64,000 nucleotides of DNA from Plasmopara viticola (GCA_001695595.3 MBPM02000038.1:248001-312000); one strand, 5' to 3'. Positions 1 through 11,698 are shown, counted from the first letter of the stretch. The notes: a model not told the origin generated them from the letters alone. Translations and numbers: made by a program.

Positions 1-516
1 AAAGCAACATTGCCGTACGTGCTATGTTTGTTACTCTTACTTATCACCTTGCTTAATACTTCACTTAGTACTACCACTCGACACGTTAGCTACCGTTGAT
101 GCAAACGCTAACTTGGTACTTAAAAGCATGCTTGCGGAGCTATGAAGGAGCTTTGAGAGAGAAGGATTTGCTGCTAATGGCAGGCGTGTCAGACGCATTG
201 ATGGTTTTTAAGATGGCTATACCAAAGCCAAGCACTTTGTCTGCATTTGTGCATCTTCTGAACATCCTTTTGACCAAATTTAGCATCCAGCCGCTCCACC
301 GGCTGCCCTTGGAGCTGCATGGTACTTCGGAAAAGAATAGCAACAGAACAGTATACTTGGCCAATCAAATTTGGTACGGAAACTCACAACCACGGGGCCT
401 TTGTTGTCAAGTCAGTGCACGCTCAGGGTCGCATACTGGGTCCAGCGGAGTTGCGGAGGGTTTTTGGCCTTGTGCAAGCAAGTACGATGCCCACGCCTAT
501 TATTAATGACCTTTGA
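1..516 (+). pseudogene. Relic of an unknown small membrane protein (family Z), copy 1
   Basis: No family is recognised. The block starts in a hydrophobic stretch (YVLCLLLLLITLLN) and ends in an open frame at 319-516 containing GAFVVKSVHAQGR and VFGLVQASTMPTP. The copy at 11068-11698 keeps both parts. In the 319-516 frame most differences between copies fall at third codon positions, which suggests this frame once coded for protein. Stops and frame changes between the parts mark it as broken, and its 5' end lies outside the window. Confidence 0.35.
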
Positions 517-2160
517 CTTGAGAAAAATGTTGCAATATATCCAACATTGCTCAGGTTGAGTGCCGCCGCTATTTGGCAAGTCCTTCCTCCCTCGTAGCAC
601 TCCAATGCGAGACTTTGGCGTCCCTAAAGCTCTTCAGTTCGATGGACAAAAAATACTTTCTCATTTCTTGAATGTGTCCCAGTCTACCCTGGACGTGGTC
701 ACGATTCAAAAGTGAGTTCCGACGTCGATGTCAGTATGGGATGATGGGCTTTATTTTTCATCATACATAACCGTTTGTCAACAAATCAGCGCTTTTATTT
801 GTTTATAAGTGACCACAAGTCTTGTGTACAATAACAGATCCTTGATTGTTGATAAAATTTACGGTCTCCAATAAGAATGATTTAGGCGCTCTGCTTTATA
901 ATCTTCATAATGATCCAAGTTGTTTTCGCCACACCCAAAGATAGGATAGGCCGAGAAGACGTACGGGGTTGGTTAAACTACCTTTTGGCATTCAAAAGGA
1001 AATCTTTGGGCATCATTACAATTCCCAATTTTAATATCGCTTTGAATACTGAAGTATTTCGAATTCAATCCTGAGACAGTACAGAATTAGATTTTGGGTT
1101 TATGGAAGGGGACGAAAGATGCTGTACCTAAAGAGCGGCGGACAGTTCATTAACTTGTTGTTTGCTAAGTTCAAGGTATCAAATCTGCTGAGAAGAGAAA
1201 AGTAGGTGCTTCAGCTAGTACTTGCTTAATTGTTGCCATCAAAGAGATGATTGCAAGACAAACTGCTTTACGACTTACAAGCCACCATTAAGCGGACTGT
1301 TCGTTTTCGATACCGACTTTTGCAGGAGTTGACAGAGCTTGTCAATGACTGCAAACGCGCGAGAACAACTGTGAAGGTACTCGCCGTTGGTTTATGTGCC
1401 AGGATAAATTAAAGGCAAAGGACATTCTTGGCTTTTTACAAATTAGAAGGAAAATTAACTCACATTGCAATGACAGCAGCCGAAATGACTACTACAAGCT
1501 TTATCTTATTTTCGCTGCATTTGCAAAAAGCACTTATTTGGTCTGATCGAAATGTCGCAGCTTCTTAATCTCAATTGTTCGATCTTTCCAATTGTGGCAC
1601 ACCTACATAACAATTGAAACGAGTTAGTAAGGTATGAAGTCTTATCCTTCACAAAAAAATATAGAGGTACAATTGGCGACAATGGGCAAAAATGCTTCGC
1701 TTTTCGGGCCCAGCTTATGATTGATCAAACAAGCCTGGAACGAGTTTTGTGCATCCGATCTTAAAGTTGCTAACTTTTAAAGAACTAACGCTAGCGATAC
1801 ACACTATGCGCCTCTCAAGATTGCGCTCCGGTCTGCAAATTAGGCCTCAGCAGTGCCACACACACAGCAAGCGTGCATATCTTAGAGCTGCCGATTCTTT
1901 TTGCAGCCATCTGTAATCGCACTCGAAGCGTATTTTCAGCGCACATAACAACTGATTCTTTGTGGTGAGTAAACGAAAAAGTCCAAATAATGGTGCAGCT
2001 GTGCAGCGTGTATGTAGCCGTGAAGTACCCTGTGGCTTCGAAAAAAACTCTTCATTGCTACTGGGCATTGTAACCCGCGGCTGATTTCAAGTAAAATCAC
2101 CCAACTCGCAGCCTTTGAAGTGACAACCAAGCCCCGTCTATGTGAGCATTTTCCATAATG
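1..2160. repeat. Segmental duplication block A, copy 1
   Basis: This block matches 11150-13150 base for base with scattered substitutions and small indels. Landmarks include the shared 'cgtacgtgct' start, the 'gtcttgtgtacaataaca' segment near 824 and 11998, and the 'agcgtgcat' segment near 1870 and 12918. The window opens inside the block, so its true left end is not seen. Its right edge, about 2113-2230, matches the other copy in inverted orientation. The block contains decayed coding-like frames near 1-516, described separately. Boundaries are approximate. Confidence 0.8.
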
Positions 2161-2230
2161 CGGTCATCTCTACCGCTTACACCGTTCAAGCTAATCTACT
2201 ATTGAAGCGTAGGTTGAATAAAATGGTAGA
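2113..2230 (+). repeat. Segment inverted between the two duplication copies
   Basis: The stretch around 'gacaaccaagccccgtct' and the following 'gagcatttt...gcggtcat' appears on the minus strand at about 13260-13375 in the second copy. Both copies keep the same reading of this piece (AVI-TAYTVQ), so one copy was inverted after or during the duplication. A related piece lies near 40070-40130. Confidence 0.6.
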
Positions 2231-2375
2231 GGCGTTTTCTACCACTTTAAAATGGCAGACGCTTGACGGCGCGACATTGAATAGGCAACACATTATCCAA
2301 AGACTACTAAAAGTACAAGAGTCAAGTAGTCTATATAAGTCCGGCACGACTTATTGACTGTCTAAAGGCACACAA

Positions 2376-2603
2376 CTAGTTCAACGTGCCGAACAAAGCA
2401 GATTCTGTTAAAGTCACGCTAGTGTTATTGCTATTTGTACCGATACCCATTTCGTAGCGCAAATAGCAGTTCGACGACCAGATTCTCCTCAACAATGCTG
2501 GCACGAAAACTTCATCAATCCAAAATGCGGCGTCTCTGGACGTAGCTGAGCCAAGCAATCTTCCGTATTCTACCTCAAAGCCACGACTATGATGACCTTG
2601 CAC
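2376..2603 (-). pseudogene. Fragment of multicopy unknown family X
   Basis: The function is not recognised. The minus-strand frame reads GFEVEYGRLLGSATSRDAAF and then a Ser/Thr/Asn-rich stretch. Related minus-strand frames lie at 5430-5620 and 13680-13870, and the longest probable relative is at 39300-40640. It is a fragment flanked by repeat-derived DNA and has no convincing start. Confidence 0.35.
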
Positions 2604-2769
2604 ATCCGGTAAATTTCAAACCTACACCAAATAATTGCGCTGGATCAGATAATACACGAGGATGAGTTCGCTTTTTTCATAACTCACAGACCGTCGGATA
2701 TCATAGGATCTGTGTCCCATATGCACACGACATGTACGTCTGGTGGTTTGGTGCGAAACAAAATATATG

Positions 2770-3420
2770 TCGTGATGCTGTAACATAGTCACGGGGGAAG
2801 TTTATAGAAGGTCGTCGGACTAGGCTTCAAGGCGAGTGGCGCGAAGACGTGATTTTAGATGGAAAGCTCTTGCGAATATGTCTCTTGCACATGGCTCTCA
2901 GCGCATCGACTGCAATCATCCTAAAGGCTACCATTCGTCTTTACTCCATCTGGCTTTTCAAACGTCCTCGATTTTTTTCAACTAATCAAGTCACTTTATC
3001 TCCTATAATTATGGGACTATAACCTATGTTAATTTCTAAAATGTATAATCGCCTATCTCTTTGGATAGCCAATGCATATGTACTTCGGAAATATGGTGCA
3101 ATAGCCTTTTCCGGCAAAATACCGGTGACGATGGTTCCTCACATGACCATTCATTATGAAAATGCCTTTTTTAGAAGAAATGACACATTTCTCTGGATTT
3201 TCAATAAAAGTCGATGAGTCCGAAAGTTTGTTTTAGATATTTCACAGGCTCCCAGAGTTTGGTTTCTCCAAGCCATCAGACTTTGCACTGTATGTTTTTT
3301 TTTGGATTTGTCATCTTAGGTTACGGCTCGACAAGTCGTTCCTCGGGCCCATTGGCCAACATGATCTTATTCACCTTTTGCCGACACAAGGGGTCCTTGC
3401 GATATGGCTTCAGCGGTAAA
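2770..3420 (+). mobile_element. Degraded Gypsy-like fragment
   Basis: The stretch is homologous to 30160-30700. Shared landmarks are 'caatcatcctaaaggctaccattc' type sequence near 2915 and 30245, 'aatgcatatgta' near 3070, and a frame ending WIF-(K/R)-(S/G)-R near 3217 and 30560. In the 30 kb copy this sequence runs into a recognisable Gypsy integrase C-terminal region, so this copy is probably a decayed piece of the same element. No intact ORF remains. Confidence 0.45.
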
Positions 3421-3429
3421 TTGTGAAAC

Positions 3430-4905
3430 ACTGGATGCAGCTTTAATGCATTTTGATAGTCCCAACTCATTAGTGGCTCGCGAAACTTTTTCGCGATACA
3501 AAATATACGGGCGCGAGTTTCTTTGACTGATCAAATTTTTTGCATAGAACATCAGAAATTTGTCCGCGCAAAGTAATCATAACGCCATGTTGAAAGTTTT
3601 GGACAACTTTATGTAGTAATTCATGCGATCTTTCGCTTCACTCATCCGGTCCTGTGTGAACCTAAAATACGTTTCTTGATGTGTGCTACGCATAAAAATT
3701 ATACAGATTTTCAATTTGAAACGTGTTAAATGCCTTACACTTTTTATCGCTTAGTTCGACTGCGGCGCTCATAGCTGCGCAGTCGCGCCTTGACTGCGAA
3801 TGGTGCAGGCGCGTGTGTCTGCGTTATTGACATGTTTTACGACCACATCGTTTCTTATTGGCTCCAAAAGCCGGCTGTTGCAACCTTTACTAATAGTTTA
3901 TCATATGATGGCTTTTCGAATGATTGCACAAGCACTTTCGCAAGCATAAAAGCCTTTGGATCTACCGATTTAGCCATCAGCTTGTCGAGTCCAAACTCTA
4001 GCACTTCACTCCTCATCATACAAAAATTCAACTAAGCCAATGTATCGTCCTTCTGCTCCACTTTGTGCCTAATAACGCTCGAAGCGGCGGGCGAGGCTTT
4101 AAATCAAGCTTGACTCTTTCTCTTCCTTTTTCTGCTTTGCATCCCAGAACGAACACGGCAACATCGTGCCCATCGTGGCGGTGCGGTTTATGTTGTAAAG
4201 TACTTGTCCTGATCCTAACTTGTTCAGCTCTATTTCGCTAATATTAAGTCGGCTACGGTGCATGAGAAAGCGAATCCACACGTAGTAAGAAAGTCTCAAA
4301 TTGTGGAGGTTAAGTCAGGTCATCTACTAGTCGCTGTGCATGCTTTCTTTGAGCAAAGTCGACTTCGGAAGCAATCATGCTAAGGTAGCTCTTTACTACA
4401 ATAAGATTACCCGTCTGCCACTTCCGCACCAACAATGGCACAAGAGGCATATTGAATCGTGTCGAATCGATGAACTTTGTTGTAAGCTGTGGAAATATCT
4501 GCTGTACATATGGATCGCAACAACCATTGCTACACTTAAAAATACCTCTTTCATTACTTTAAGCGTTCGGTGAGTATGTTTGGTTTAATCGCTTTGCAAG
4601 TGATGCATCCTCTTTTTCCTGGACCAAGGCAGCGCATCAACCAAAAGGAGCAGTCTTCGCCCGAGTACAAACCAATCTCCGGAAAAGTAAATTGCAATTT
4701 GCGTTATAGTATATAGTATGCTTTGGCCGAAATGCGCTTTGCACTGCGTGTCAGTGCAGGCAGCGGTGGAATGTCCTGTGTCTTGCGTTCAAGCTTTTTG
4801 TGCCTACTGGTCATCAATACCCGTCAAAAATGTTCAAGTACAATTCCTCACTTGCTTCCGTTAAAGTTACTAATATGCAACCATCGAAATGAATTGTGAA
4901 GACTG
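3430..4905. other. Gap with no supported gene
   Basis: Only short, low-complexity frames are present on both strands. Around 3740-3830 a stretch containing 'gactgcggcgctcatagctgcgcag' type sequence recurs inverted at about 13160-13240, so part of the gap is repeat-derived. Confidence 0.4.
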
Positions 4906-4910
4906 CTTAT

Positions 4911-5235
4911 ATTTGTATTGTATTGTATTACGTTATCGCGTTGCCAAGTTATGCGCGTGCTAGGCTCAGTCTGGCTAGTCCACGGCATAGAGTGGTGTCC
5001 GCATACGTCGGGTCTCGTTCGGCGGGCAGTGCAGCCAGCACCGAGGTTGTGAGGGTCTTCCATTATTTTGTTTAGCTCTGACTTGGTAAGAGCTTAGGTG
5101 GCGCCCTGGTGCTGGAGACCGTCGCGTCGAGGGTGAGACTCGTTAGAGATCTGCAGATGCCCGAGAGCACCTGCCCGAAGCGCGCGAGCATTTAGTCCCC
5201 GCGCTTGGAAGGAGGGCGTCACCCCAACCTTTTCC
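4911..5235 (-). repeat. SINE-like repeat, copy 1
   Basis: A repeat of about 325 bp occurs three times in the window: here on the minus strand, and on the plus strand at 19979-20303 and 59182-59509. All copies begin with a GGAAAAGGTT(T)GGGGTGACG head, share a GC-rich body and end in a short A/T repeat tail (here TATTG units on the plus strand). Length, absence of an ORF, the simple tail and a target duplication at copy 3 fit a SINE. A polymerase III promoter was not clearly identified. Confidence 0.7.
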
Positions 5236-5429
5236 GAAGCACCGCTCATTTTCACGCTTTTTGTTGAAGTCAATTAAGGGGTTTTAAGCGAACAATAAAT
5301 AAAATGCTGGAGGCTTTTCCACCCATTCACATAAACATGACCTCTAAAATACACAGCACGGCACACTTTTTTTGTTAAGTATTTGAGCCACTAATTATAG
5401 AAAGAGCAAATAGAATCCTACTGTGCTGC

Positions 5430-6240
5430 AGTCGGCACCGTTGACGTTACGCTACTGCCATTAGTGCCCGTCTCGTTATCCATAGTTTAACAAAAGTAGC
5501 GGTTCAATGACCAAATTTTTGCCAGCATAAGTACTTCGCGCATCCAAGATGTGGCGTCCTGCAGACGTGAAAGAAGTAAGCAATCCTCAGTATACCACTT
5601 CAAGGCCTAGCCATGAGAGGCTTGAATCGGAAACCAATCTCGAGCGTAAAAGAACTTTAACTCAACAGGCAAGCTTGAAATTTTCAAACGCTGCAGCACT
5701 TGCATCTTTACTTCAAAGCTATGACCAAAAGAAGGGCCTTATTTGGTCATGCACATTTACGTGCCGCGCAAGCCTCGGTACACTGATCTGTAAGCTGTTG
5801 GTGAAATAATAAAATAGGTGATTCTGGTACCATGCTAAGGCTACAAAGCAAGTCCTCACACTTAAAATTTTGAGAAATGACTTGCACAGGGGCCCATGAT
5901 AACAGCACTGACGTCAAATCTGCAAAAACGCAGTCTTGAAATGTTTTTTTACAAACGCTGTAGTTTTGCTTGATAAAGTTCGTGAGATGAAAATCTTACG
6001 GCAAATGAGGTTTGCAGACTTGCGCTTTCGCGCAGCTCGAGAATTTGGATCTTCATAAGCTTTTGCTTTCTGTATCGAACAAGAAGCGTTCTGGCCGTCC
6101 ACCGTCTGTAGCGAAGGCGTGAGTATGCCGCTATAGCGTCGTAGTTGAAACAAGGTGGTAGCCAAGGTATCACGATTATAATTGTTCATTTACAGTACAC
6201 CCGTTGTGTATTTCCATAGATGTGGCATGGGTTGTATTAC
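5430..6240 (-). pseudogene. Relic of unknown family X in duplication block B, copy 1
   Basis: This stretch matches 13620-14330 and lies just upstream of the effector at 6779 in the same way as its partner lies upstream of 14781. Minus-strand frames at 5914-6189 and 14055-14327 are homologous. They share a tail rich in basic and hydrophobic residues ending in a FAV(R/S)F-like motif. Frames are interrupted, and no start or complete product can be defined. It is probably a passenger in the segmental duplication. Confidence 0.4.
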
Positions 6241-6632
6241 GGACAATATCACCATTTTGCTTTGATTTGAGCTCAAGTTTGAAAATAAAGCCTTAAAATA
6301 GGTGTTCTTAATGTAAACTTCTCAAACTTAATTTTGTAACTTTAGTATTAAATTAAGCACGGTTCGAGTACAGAATTTCGTATCTCAATAATATCGCAGC
6401 ATCTAATAAGATCATGCGATATAAAAATGTAGAGGGCAATGCCGTCCCACAATACAAGTTGTGCATAGCTTGTTCAATTGCCGCAATGAGGGCGATAATG
6501 GACCCGAGAAAGCATCCGGAGAAATCAAACAGTCTCTGTCGCAGATCTTTAGGCTGGTGAACGGGAAGAAGTTTTGTGTCGCAAAGCAGACGGCTTACCC
6601 GTAAAGATTAGCGACTTTATACTTTAAATTGA

Positions 6633-6702
6633 ATCTGTGACAAAACCGTATTGCGAGCTTCTTTGAAACTGTATCTGTGACAAAACCGTATTGCGAGCTT
6701 CT
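6633..6702 (+). repeat. 40-bp-period tandem duplication upstream of effector
   Basis: A 30-bp unit beginning 'atctgtgacaaaaccgtatt' occurs at 6633-6662 and again, identically, at 6673-6702. It lies 77-146 bp upstream of the effector start codon. The partner flank near 14640-14760 does not show the duplication, so it arose after the segmental copy or was lost there. Confidence 0.85.
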
Positions 6703-6731
6703 AAAACCCAGGTCGTCATTCCTAGAAATCC

Positions 6732-6739
6732 GTCATTCT
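6732..6739 (+). promoter_or_regulatory. Candidate oomycete initiator, effector 1
   Basis: GTCATTCT lies 40 bp upstream of the chosen start codon. The same octamer occurs upstream of the effectors at 20752-21582 and 37708-38508, with GTCATTTT above the broken copy at 28591-29399. It resembles the TCATTY core of the oomycete initiator element. The call rests on position and conservation only. Confidence 0.5.
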
Positions 6740-6778
6740 CGACACCCGCCGTGCAAATTAGCATACTCTATGTCCCCC

Positions 6779-7615
6779 ATGCGCAACAGTGCAGTTCTCT
6801 TCGGTCTTTTCTTCATCGGATATTCAAGCTGTGTCTTCCACGCGACCCCCACGCGGGCATCTCTGGTTGAGAATCCCGACGTCGAGTCGACTCATGTCGA
6901 GCAGTGGGATAGCAACGGCAAGCGCTTACTTCAAGTGGATGGTCCCAAGCGCATTTTAGCCGAAGAGCGAGGCATGTCAGAGGGAATTTTGCCCGCTGCG
7001 GAGGCCGTTGAAAAGACCAAGGTATCGGAAAAGGCGGTGCCGCGTGCATCGTTGGGATCGAAGCTGAATCCGATTACGTGGCCTAAGCGCATATTGTATA
7101 AACTCAAACTGTGGTATGCACGCTTTCTGCATTGGCTGTTGAGAAAAGCAACCGTGGATGAAAAAACCATTGATCGTTCGATGATGAATGGATTAACTCC
7201 GTCTAACTTGAAGAGAGTCAAAAATGACATTTTGCATTACTCCAGCTCTGTGCCTCATGACAAAATCGAAATCGAAACGGACTACGACTCATATGTGGAG
7301 CACTTCTTCGGTCAATTCAAAGGCCTCGACAAGGACCCTCCGGTCTTTGAAATGGACAAGTGGAATAATTTGGAAAAAGAAATGACAAAGGCCGAGGGAT
7401 ACTTGAAGCGTAGAGCTTTGAATACAGTAAGCCGAAATATTGACAAAGGCCTTTCTAATGAGCAGCTCATTTCTCTCGATGTCTCTCCTTTCGTGTACAT
7501 GCGACTGCTGGAAAAGAGGGGTGTCTTTAAAGATGTGGAGAACAATAAGGACAAGATCGACCAGCTAAAAGACTACATCAAGGCCTACAAAGAACACTTG
7601 ATGGTGGAACAGTGA
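6779..7615 (+). CDS. Secreted RxLR-dEER-like effector (paralog 1)
   Basis: The 278-residue protein has the layout of an oomycete host-translocated effector. A hydrophobic signal peptide spans residues 1 to about 26, followed by a degenerate RxLR site RLLQ (49-52), an acidic AEER motif (61-64) and a C-terminal domain of about 190 residues. That domain keeps SKLNP-(x2)-W near 94-101 and LDVSPFVYMRLL at 233-244, both shared with the other paralogs. The frame is open further 5' to 6677, but ATG 6779 begins the MRNxxxLFGLFFIGY signal peptide found in all copies; an in-frame ATG at 6770 would add three residues. Its host target is unknown. Secretion and uptake are inferred from family knowledge. 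Confidence 0.88.
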   Translation: MRNSAVLFGLFFIGYSSCVFHATPTRASLVENPDVESTHVEQWDSNGKRLLQVDGPKRILAEERGMSEGILPAAEAVEKTKVSEKAVPRASLGSKLNPITWPKRILYKLKLWYARFLHWLLRKATVDEKTIDRSMMNGLTPSNLKRVKNDILHYSSSVPHDKIEIETDYDSYVEHFFGQFKGLDKDPPVFEMDKWNNLEKEMTKAEGYLKRRALNTVSRNIDKGLSNEQLISLDVSPFVYMRLLEKRGVFKDVENNKDKIDQLKDYIKAYKEHLMVEQ

Positions 7616-7619
7616 ATTT

Positions 7620-10340
7620 ACAGCTGGGAGGGTAGCATTAAACGATTTAAGCCTTCAGATAAGTTGTTCCAATAGTTTTCGTTTAAAAAAGGGATTTTGT
7701 GCATGCAATGTTCATTTTCACGGACTTTAAAGTGCAATTTTAAAAATTCAGTGTCCGATCTATGTGCTCGCTAAGTGTAAAATAATGCATTTTAAAAACT
7801 TATTTATTAAAGCAATGTGCGCTGTACGCAATGAACAGCATGTACCAAAAAGTGGTATTTTGGGTAGGTGATCGGTGGGGAATGAAAACGGCAAAAGCGA
7901 AACAACTATGGCACCAGTGCCCGCTACGTTGGTGGTGATCTCAGGAATCTCCTTGTTTAAGATGTGTAGAAATCGGAGCAGCTTTCATGGAGATATGCGA
8001 CCTCGAAGAGGCCATACGAGCTATGATTGACATGCCTGCCAGTTAAAGGATATCATTTTTTCGAGAGTCACCATTAATTTATGCAACATTTGTGTATGAC
8101 ACGTATACTACTGCCTACGAGACATCAAGAGTCTGCTTCCGTCGATTTTTAAGACTGCTGAACTTTGCCTTGAGCTGACTGTCTGATAGCCCGCCCTCAC
8201 TGTACGTGGAGCGATACACAGCGAGCGCATACTTGAAAGTGTGTCGCGCCGCGCGCACCACGCGATCCGGGTCAATTTGAATGGCAAGTCTCCGGCGCGA
8301 AGCCACAAACCGAACCCTCATATTAAGTATGCCGTGATTTTTAGACTTTTCATGTTGATGAGGCATATTATTGAGCACCCAGATGTCGCACAAATATGGA
8401 GCGACAGCTTCACGTCACCAATGATAACTCGGAAACAAAAGCAGATTGCGGCGATGTAGAACATGCGTTAGACTCATGAAATGCAGCCGCATCCAGTGGT
8501 GCGCTAATGTGGCGGCTCTAAGCTTTTGCCGGTTTCACGAACCCCCCGTTTTGGTACAGTTGACTCAAAAATCCATGGTTAGAAATAGATAATAAGATGA
8601 ACCTTTGATAAGATCTAGTTTTTTTAAAAATTTCCAATCGAAAAAATCAATAAAACTGTCTATCGAATTTTAGACAATAGAATACAGCCAAAATTTGCAC
8701 CATGATCGAAGCAGTGTATTTTAGAAAATAGAGTACACAACAAGGTTCCAAATCGTCTACTCCTAGCCTTGCTTCCGGAAGCTGGTGTCAAATGTTCAAT
8801 GACACCTTAGAGGAATAGGATTATTTCAACCGTATGATTTACAGTTGTTCTTGTTTTTCTTTAGAATTTCAATACCAGTCTGGCATTTTTTTTGTAGTTT
8901 ACTTTTTGGTTGTCTTTTTTCCTACGTATAAACTGGCGCAATACAAACTCCTTTGACTAATAATTTTTCGTCGAAGAGTTGGTAGAGTAAAATTTATTCA
9001 AGTCCAGCGCTGTGTACCAATGCAAATAATGCTCGCATTCCACGATGAGTCAAGTAGTTCACTGGCTTCGTCCAGATGGTTGCTGTAAAGTAGGCAAATA
9101 AGTGCGTATATCACGTGCTCATCGCATGAGCACTTGGCGATGTTTTCCAACAATCTGACGAAAGTCACACGTGGCGCGCCACCAAAATTCAATACAATTT
9201 TCACAATAAATTTATTTGCAGCATGTTCTGCAACCAACACGACATCGAATCAGTCTCAATTCTCTTGCCGAATTACTAAGTGATTTATTGTTGGTAATCG
9301 CGTTGCCAACTTTGCAGACACTTATCGTTTAATGCCCGAACGACAATAGATCACAGTCAGCATTCTTGCGTTCAGTAAGGATTTGTTAATTGATTTCACC
9401 TTGAACATCAATGTGCCATCTCAAGGACATTCACAGTACAAATGTGACTATTTTCGTTACCAATTTCGGTCAACAAAACAATTCGAAATGTCGTTGTATG
9501 CCTTCACTGTGCACATTTTCGAAAATCCTCCCGCGGCAACTTTAAAACTCGATGACTTGACTTTCCGGTAGGAGGTCTACATTAAATGCCGAAAGCAAAA
9601 CATATGTGGTATGCTGGGTTTAATTGCCATTATGACAGGAACAAGCCCTTTGTCTCAGTCAAACATAATGAGAGCAGGGTCGCAAGGCAAGCTGATAAAT
9701 AAAAACTGGAGAAATTATGTTCAATTTGCTTGAGTTTTACCAGATACCGAAGCGACGCGAGCAATCTTCTTCGTGCTACTCTAGAAGCAAGCAACTAGTA
9801 GGGCTCCACTATTTGCAGTCTCCAGGAATGCTCCATCGACGCTAAGTCCACACTATGAGAAATTTGGGGACGCCAACGAACATTCGCGATAGATTATGAT
9901 TACAAACTACTTAACCTTAGCATTCTATGACGTCTTAAGTTTTTTTTAAGTATGACTGTACCAATTATACTGCTTCTCCTTGTACAGAAACTTCCATCAA
10001 AAGCCTCTTTCGTGCATTGGCTCGTTTAGGATCTTTCAAAGCTCAATTCATTCACTTTCGTCTCGATTCATTCAGCTCAAATACTTTGTAAACGACATTG
10101 AACATGTATCGAATATCGGAATGCGTAGCCTCGTTGAGCGTCCCTAGTCGATGGGTAGGTCTACATGTATGCATCCTGTGCAATTACTTGACAAGCATGC
10201 TGAGTGTACACAGCTTTGTAACCACTTAAAGACACTACTAGCAACTTCGAACAAGCCGTGAAGAGCCCGTGAATAGCCATACAATAGTCTTAGATTGTGG
10301 TTTTGATGTCACGGAGGCATGATCGCGAACGTTGCAGTAA
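7620..10340. other. Intergenic DNA, mostly unassigned
   Basis: The first 120 bp after the stop resemble the 3' flank of the second effector (for example 'cggactttaaagtgcaa' near 7718 against 15691). A basic minus-strand frame of 92 codons at 8115-8393 opens with TTG, has no recognisable family and may be chance. Around 9383-9571 a frame with SQGHSQYKCDYF resembles the GQGYKQYKCNVF stretch near 40180, suggesting a family-X scrap. No firm gene is seen. Confidence 0.4.
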
Positions 10341-10479
10341 CATTTTATCTTCGGCTCCTTACAATCGATAGCCTACGACAACATAAAAATGAGCTCTTTA
10401 AGCACATTACAAAAACTACGCACGACGGATGCACCATACCTAAATAGATTGAATGTCCTTCTTGTGACTCAGAAAGTTC

Positions 10480-10790
10480 TGCAGCTTTCCATTCTTCTAA
10501 CTCAAAGCCTCCAGCCGATACCGCACCATAATCCTTGTGCCTAACTTGTGCCTTCTCTTCACTAAATGCATCGATTATCAGGCTTGTCTTTCCGTATGGA
10601 AGCACGAAGTGGACATGGGCGGACGAATGCGTACCGACATACAACGTGACTTTCGTAAGCAATCAAATAAACTTCGTCATCACTTCAAATCATCGTCATC
10701 TTGCTTACTACATCAATTATTACTTATGTGAGAAGGGGTACACTTTTTTCTTTATTTCTTTGATTGTGGTGTAATTCTTTATAGATTTTG
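10480..10790 (+). pseudogene. Scrap of unknown family Y
   Basis: The plus frame contains STKWTWADE, matching ITAKWTWSDE in the longest family-Y copy at 40768-41727. It then runs into a hydrophobic stretch ending at 10774. A diverged copy of the same DNA lies at 15830-16040, 3' of effector 2 ('cggacgaatacgtacc' against 'cggacgaatgcgtacc'). No start is defined and the rest of the gene is absent. Confidence 0.35.
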
Positions 10791-11067
10791 CCACTTTCTG
10801 ATACGAAACATCCACAAAAAATACATAGTGACATTGAATTTATCACAAACAATATCCTGTAAAGCCAAAGATAAGGTGTATTTTGTGGATTGACGCTATG
10901 TATACGTTAAGCCGAGCTTTTGTGGTATAATTTTGTTTTCGTTTTAATGAGACTACAAGCGAATGGTGCGCGTACCAATATTTAGGAGGTGGTTATGATG
11001 CCCATAGATTTTCGTAAACAGTTTTATAGGCTGTTATACTGAAACCTTTTTCACGCTTTCTCGGTCT

Positions 11068-11698
11068 ATGGCCATAACGAGCTTTAATGTTATGGACGCC
11101 GCACAAATAAGTTTGGGATTGTTGTGTACGAAACGATCTAATCGTACGAAAAAAGTAGCATTATCGTACGTGCTTTGCTTGTTACTCGTACTAATTACCT
11201 TGCTTAATACTCCACTGAGTACTACCACTCAATACTTTAACTACCATCGACGCAAACGCTAATCTGGTACTTAAAAGCATGCTTGCAGAGCTTTGAAGAA
11301 GCTTTGAGAGAAAAGGATTTGTTGCTCATGGCAGGCGTGTCAGACGCATTGAAAATTTTTAAGATGGCGTCAGACGCATTGATGATCATTAAGATGGCGA
11401 TACCAAAGCCAAGCACTTTTTCTGCACTTGCGCATCTCCTAAACATCCTTATGACCAAATTTAACATCCCAGCCATTCCACCGGCTGCCCTTGGAGCTGC
11501 ATGGTACTTCGGAAGAGAACAGCGACAGGCCAGTATACCTGGCTAATCATATATGGTACGGAAACTCACAATCACGGGGCCTTTGTTGTCAAGTCCGTGC
11601 ACGCTCAGGGCCGTACACTGGGTCCAGCGGAGTTGCAGAGGGTTTTTGGCCTTGTGCAAGCAAGTACGATGCCCACGCCTATCGTAAATGACTTTTGA
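11068..11698 (+). pseudogene. Relic of unknown family Z, copy 2
   Basis: This is the second copy of the 1-516 relic and is more complete at its 5' end. A basic stretch (KRSNRTKK) is followed by a hydrophobic segment (YVLCLLLVLITLL), which could be a signal anchor. The middle (FEEALREKDLLLMAGVSDAL) and the distal open frame (GAFVVKSVHAQGR, PAELQRVFGLVQAS) lie in different frames. No known family is recognised. Both copies keep the distal frame with mainly third-position differences. Confidence 0.35.

Larger units (their letters stand above)
6470..6770 (+). repeat. Duplicated 5' flank of the effector gene, copy 1
   Basis: The upstream flank (for example 'gagggcgataatggac' and 'gtgtcgcaaagcagacg') recurs at about 14510-14760 upstream of the second effector. 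Retention of flanking DNA shows the gene was copied as a genomic segment and not by retroposition. Confidence 0.7.

Noticed and set aside
6813..7049. Minus-strand frame inside effector 1, with equivalents in the other effectors
   Set aside because: These are antisense shadows of the conserved effector N-terminus; the effector frame has the signal peptide and conserved motifs.
8115..8393. Basic 92-codon minus frame
   Set aside because: It begins at TTG, has no recognised domain, has no paralog in the window and lies in gene-free DNA. It is mentioned only within the gap entry.
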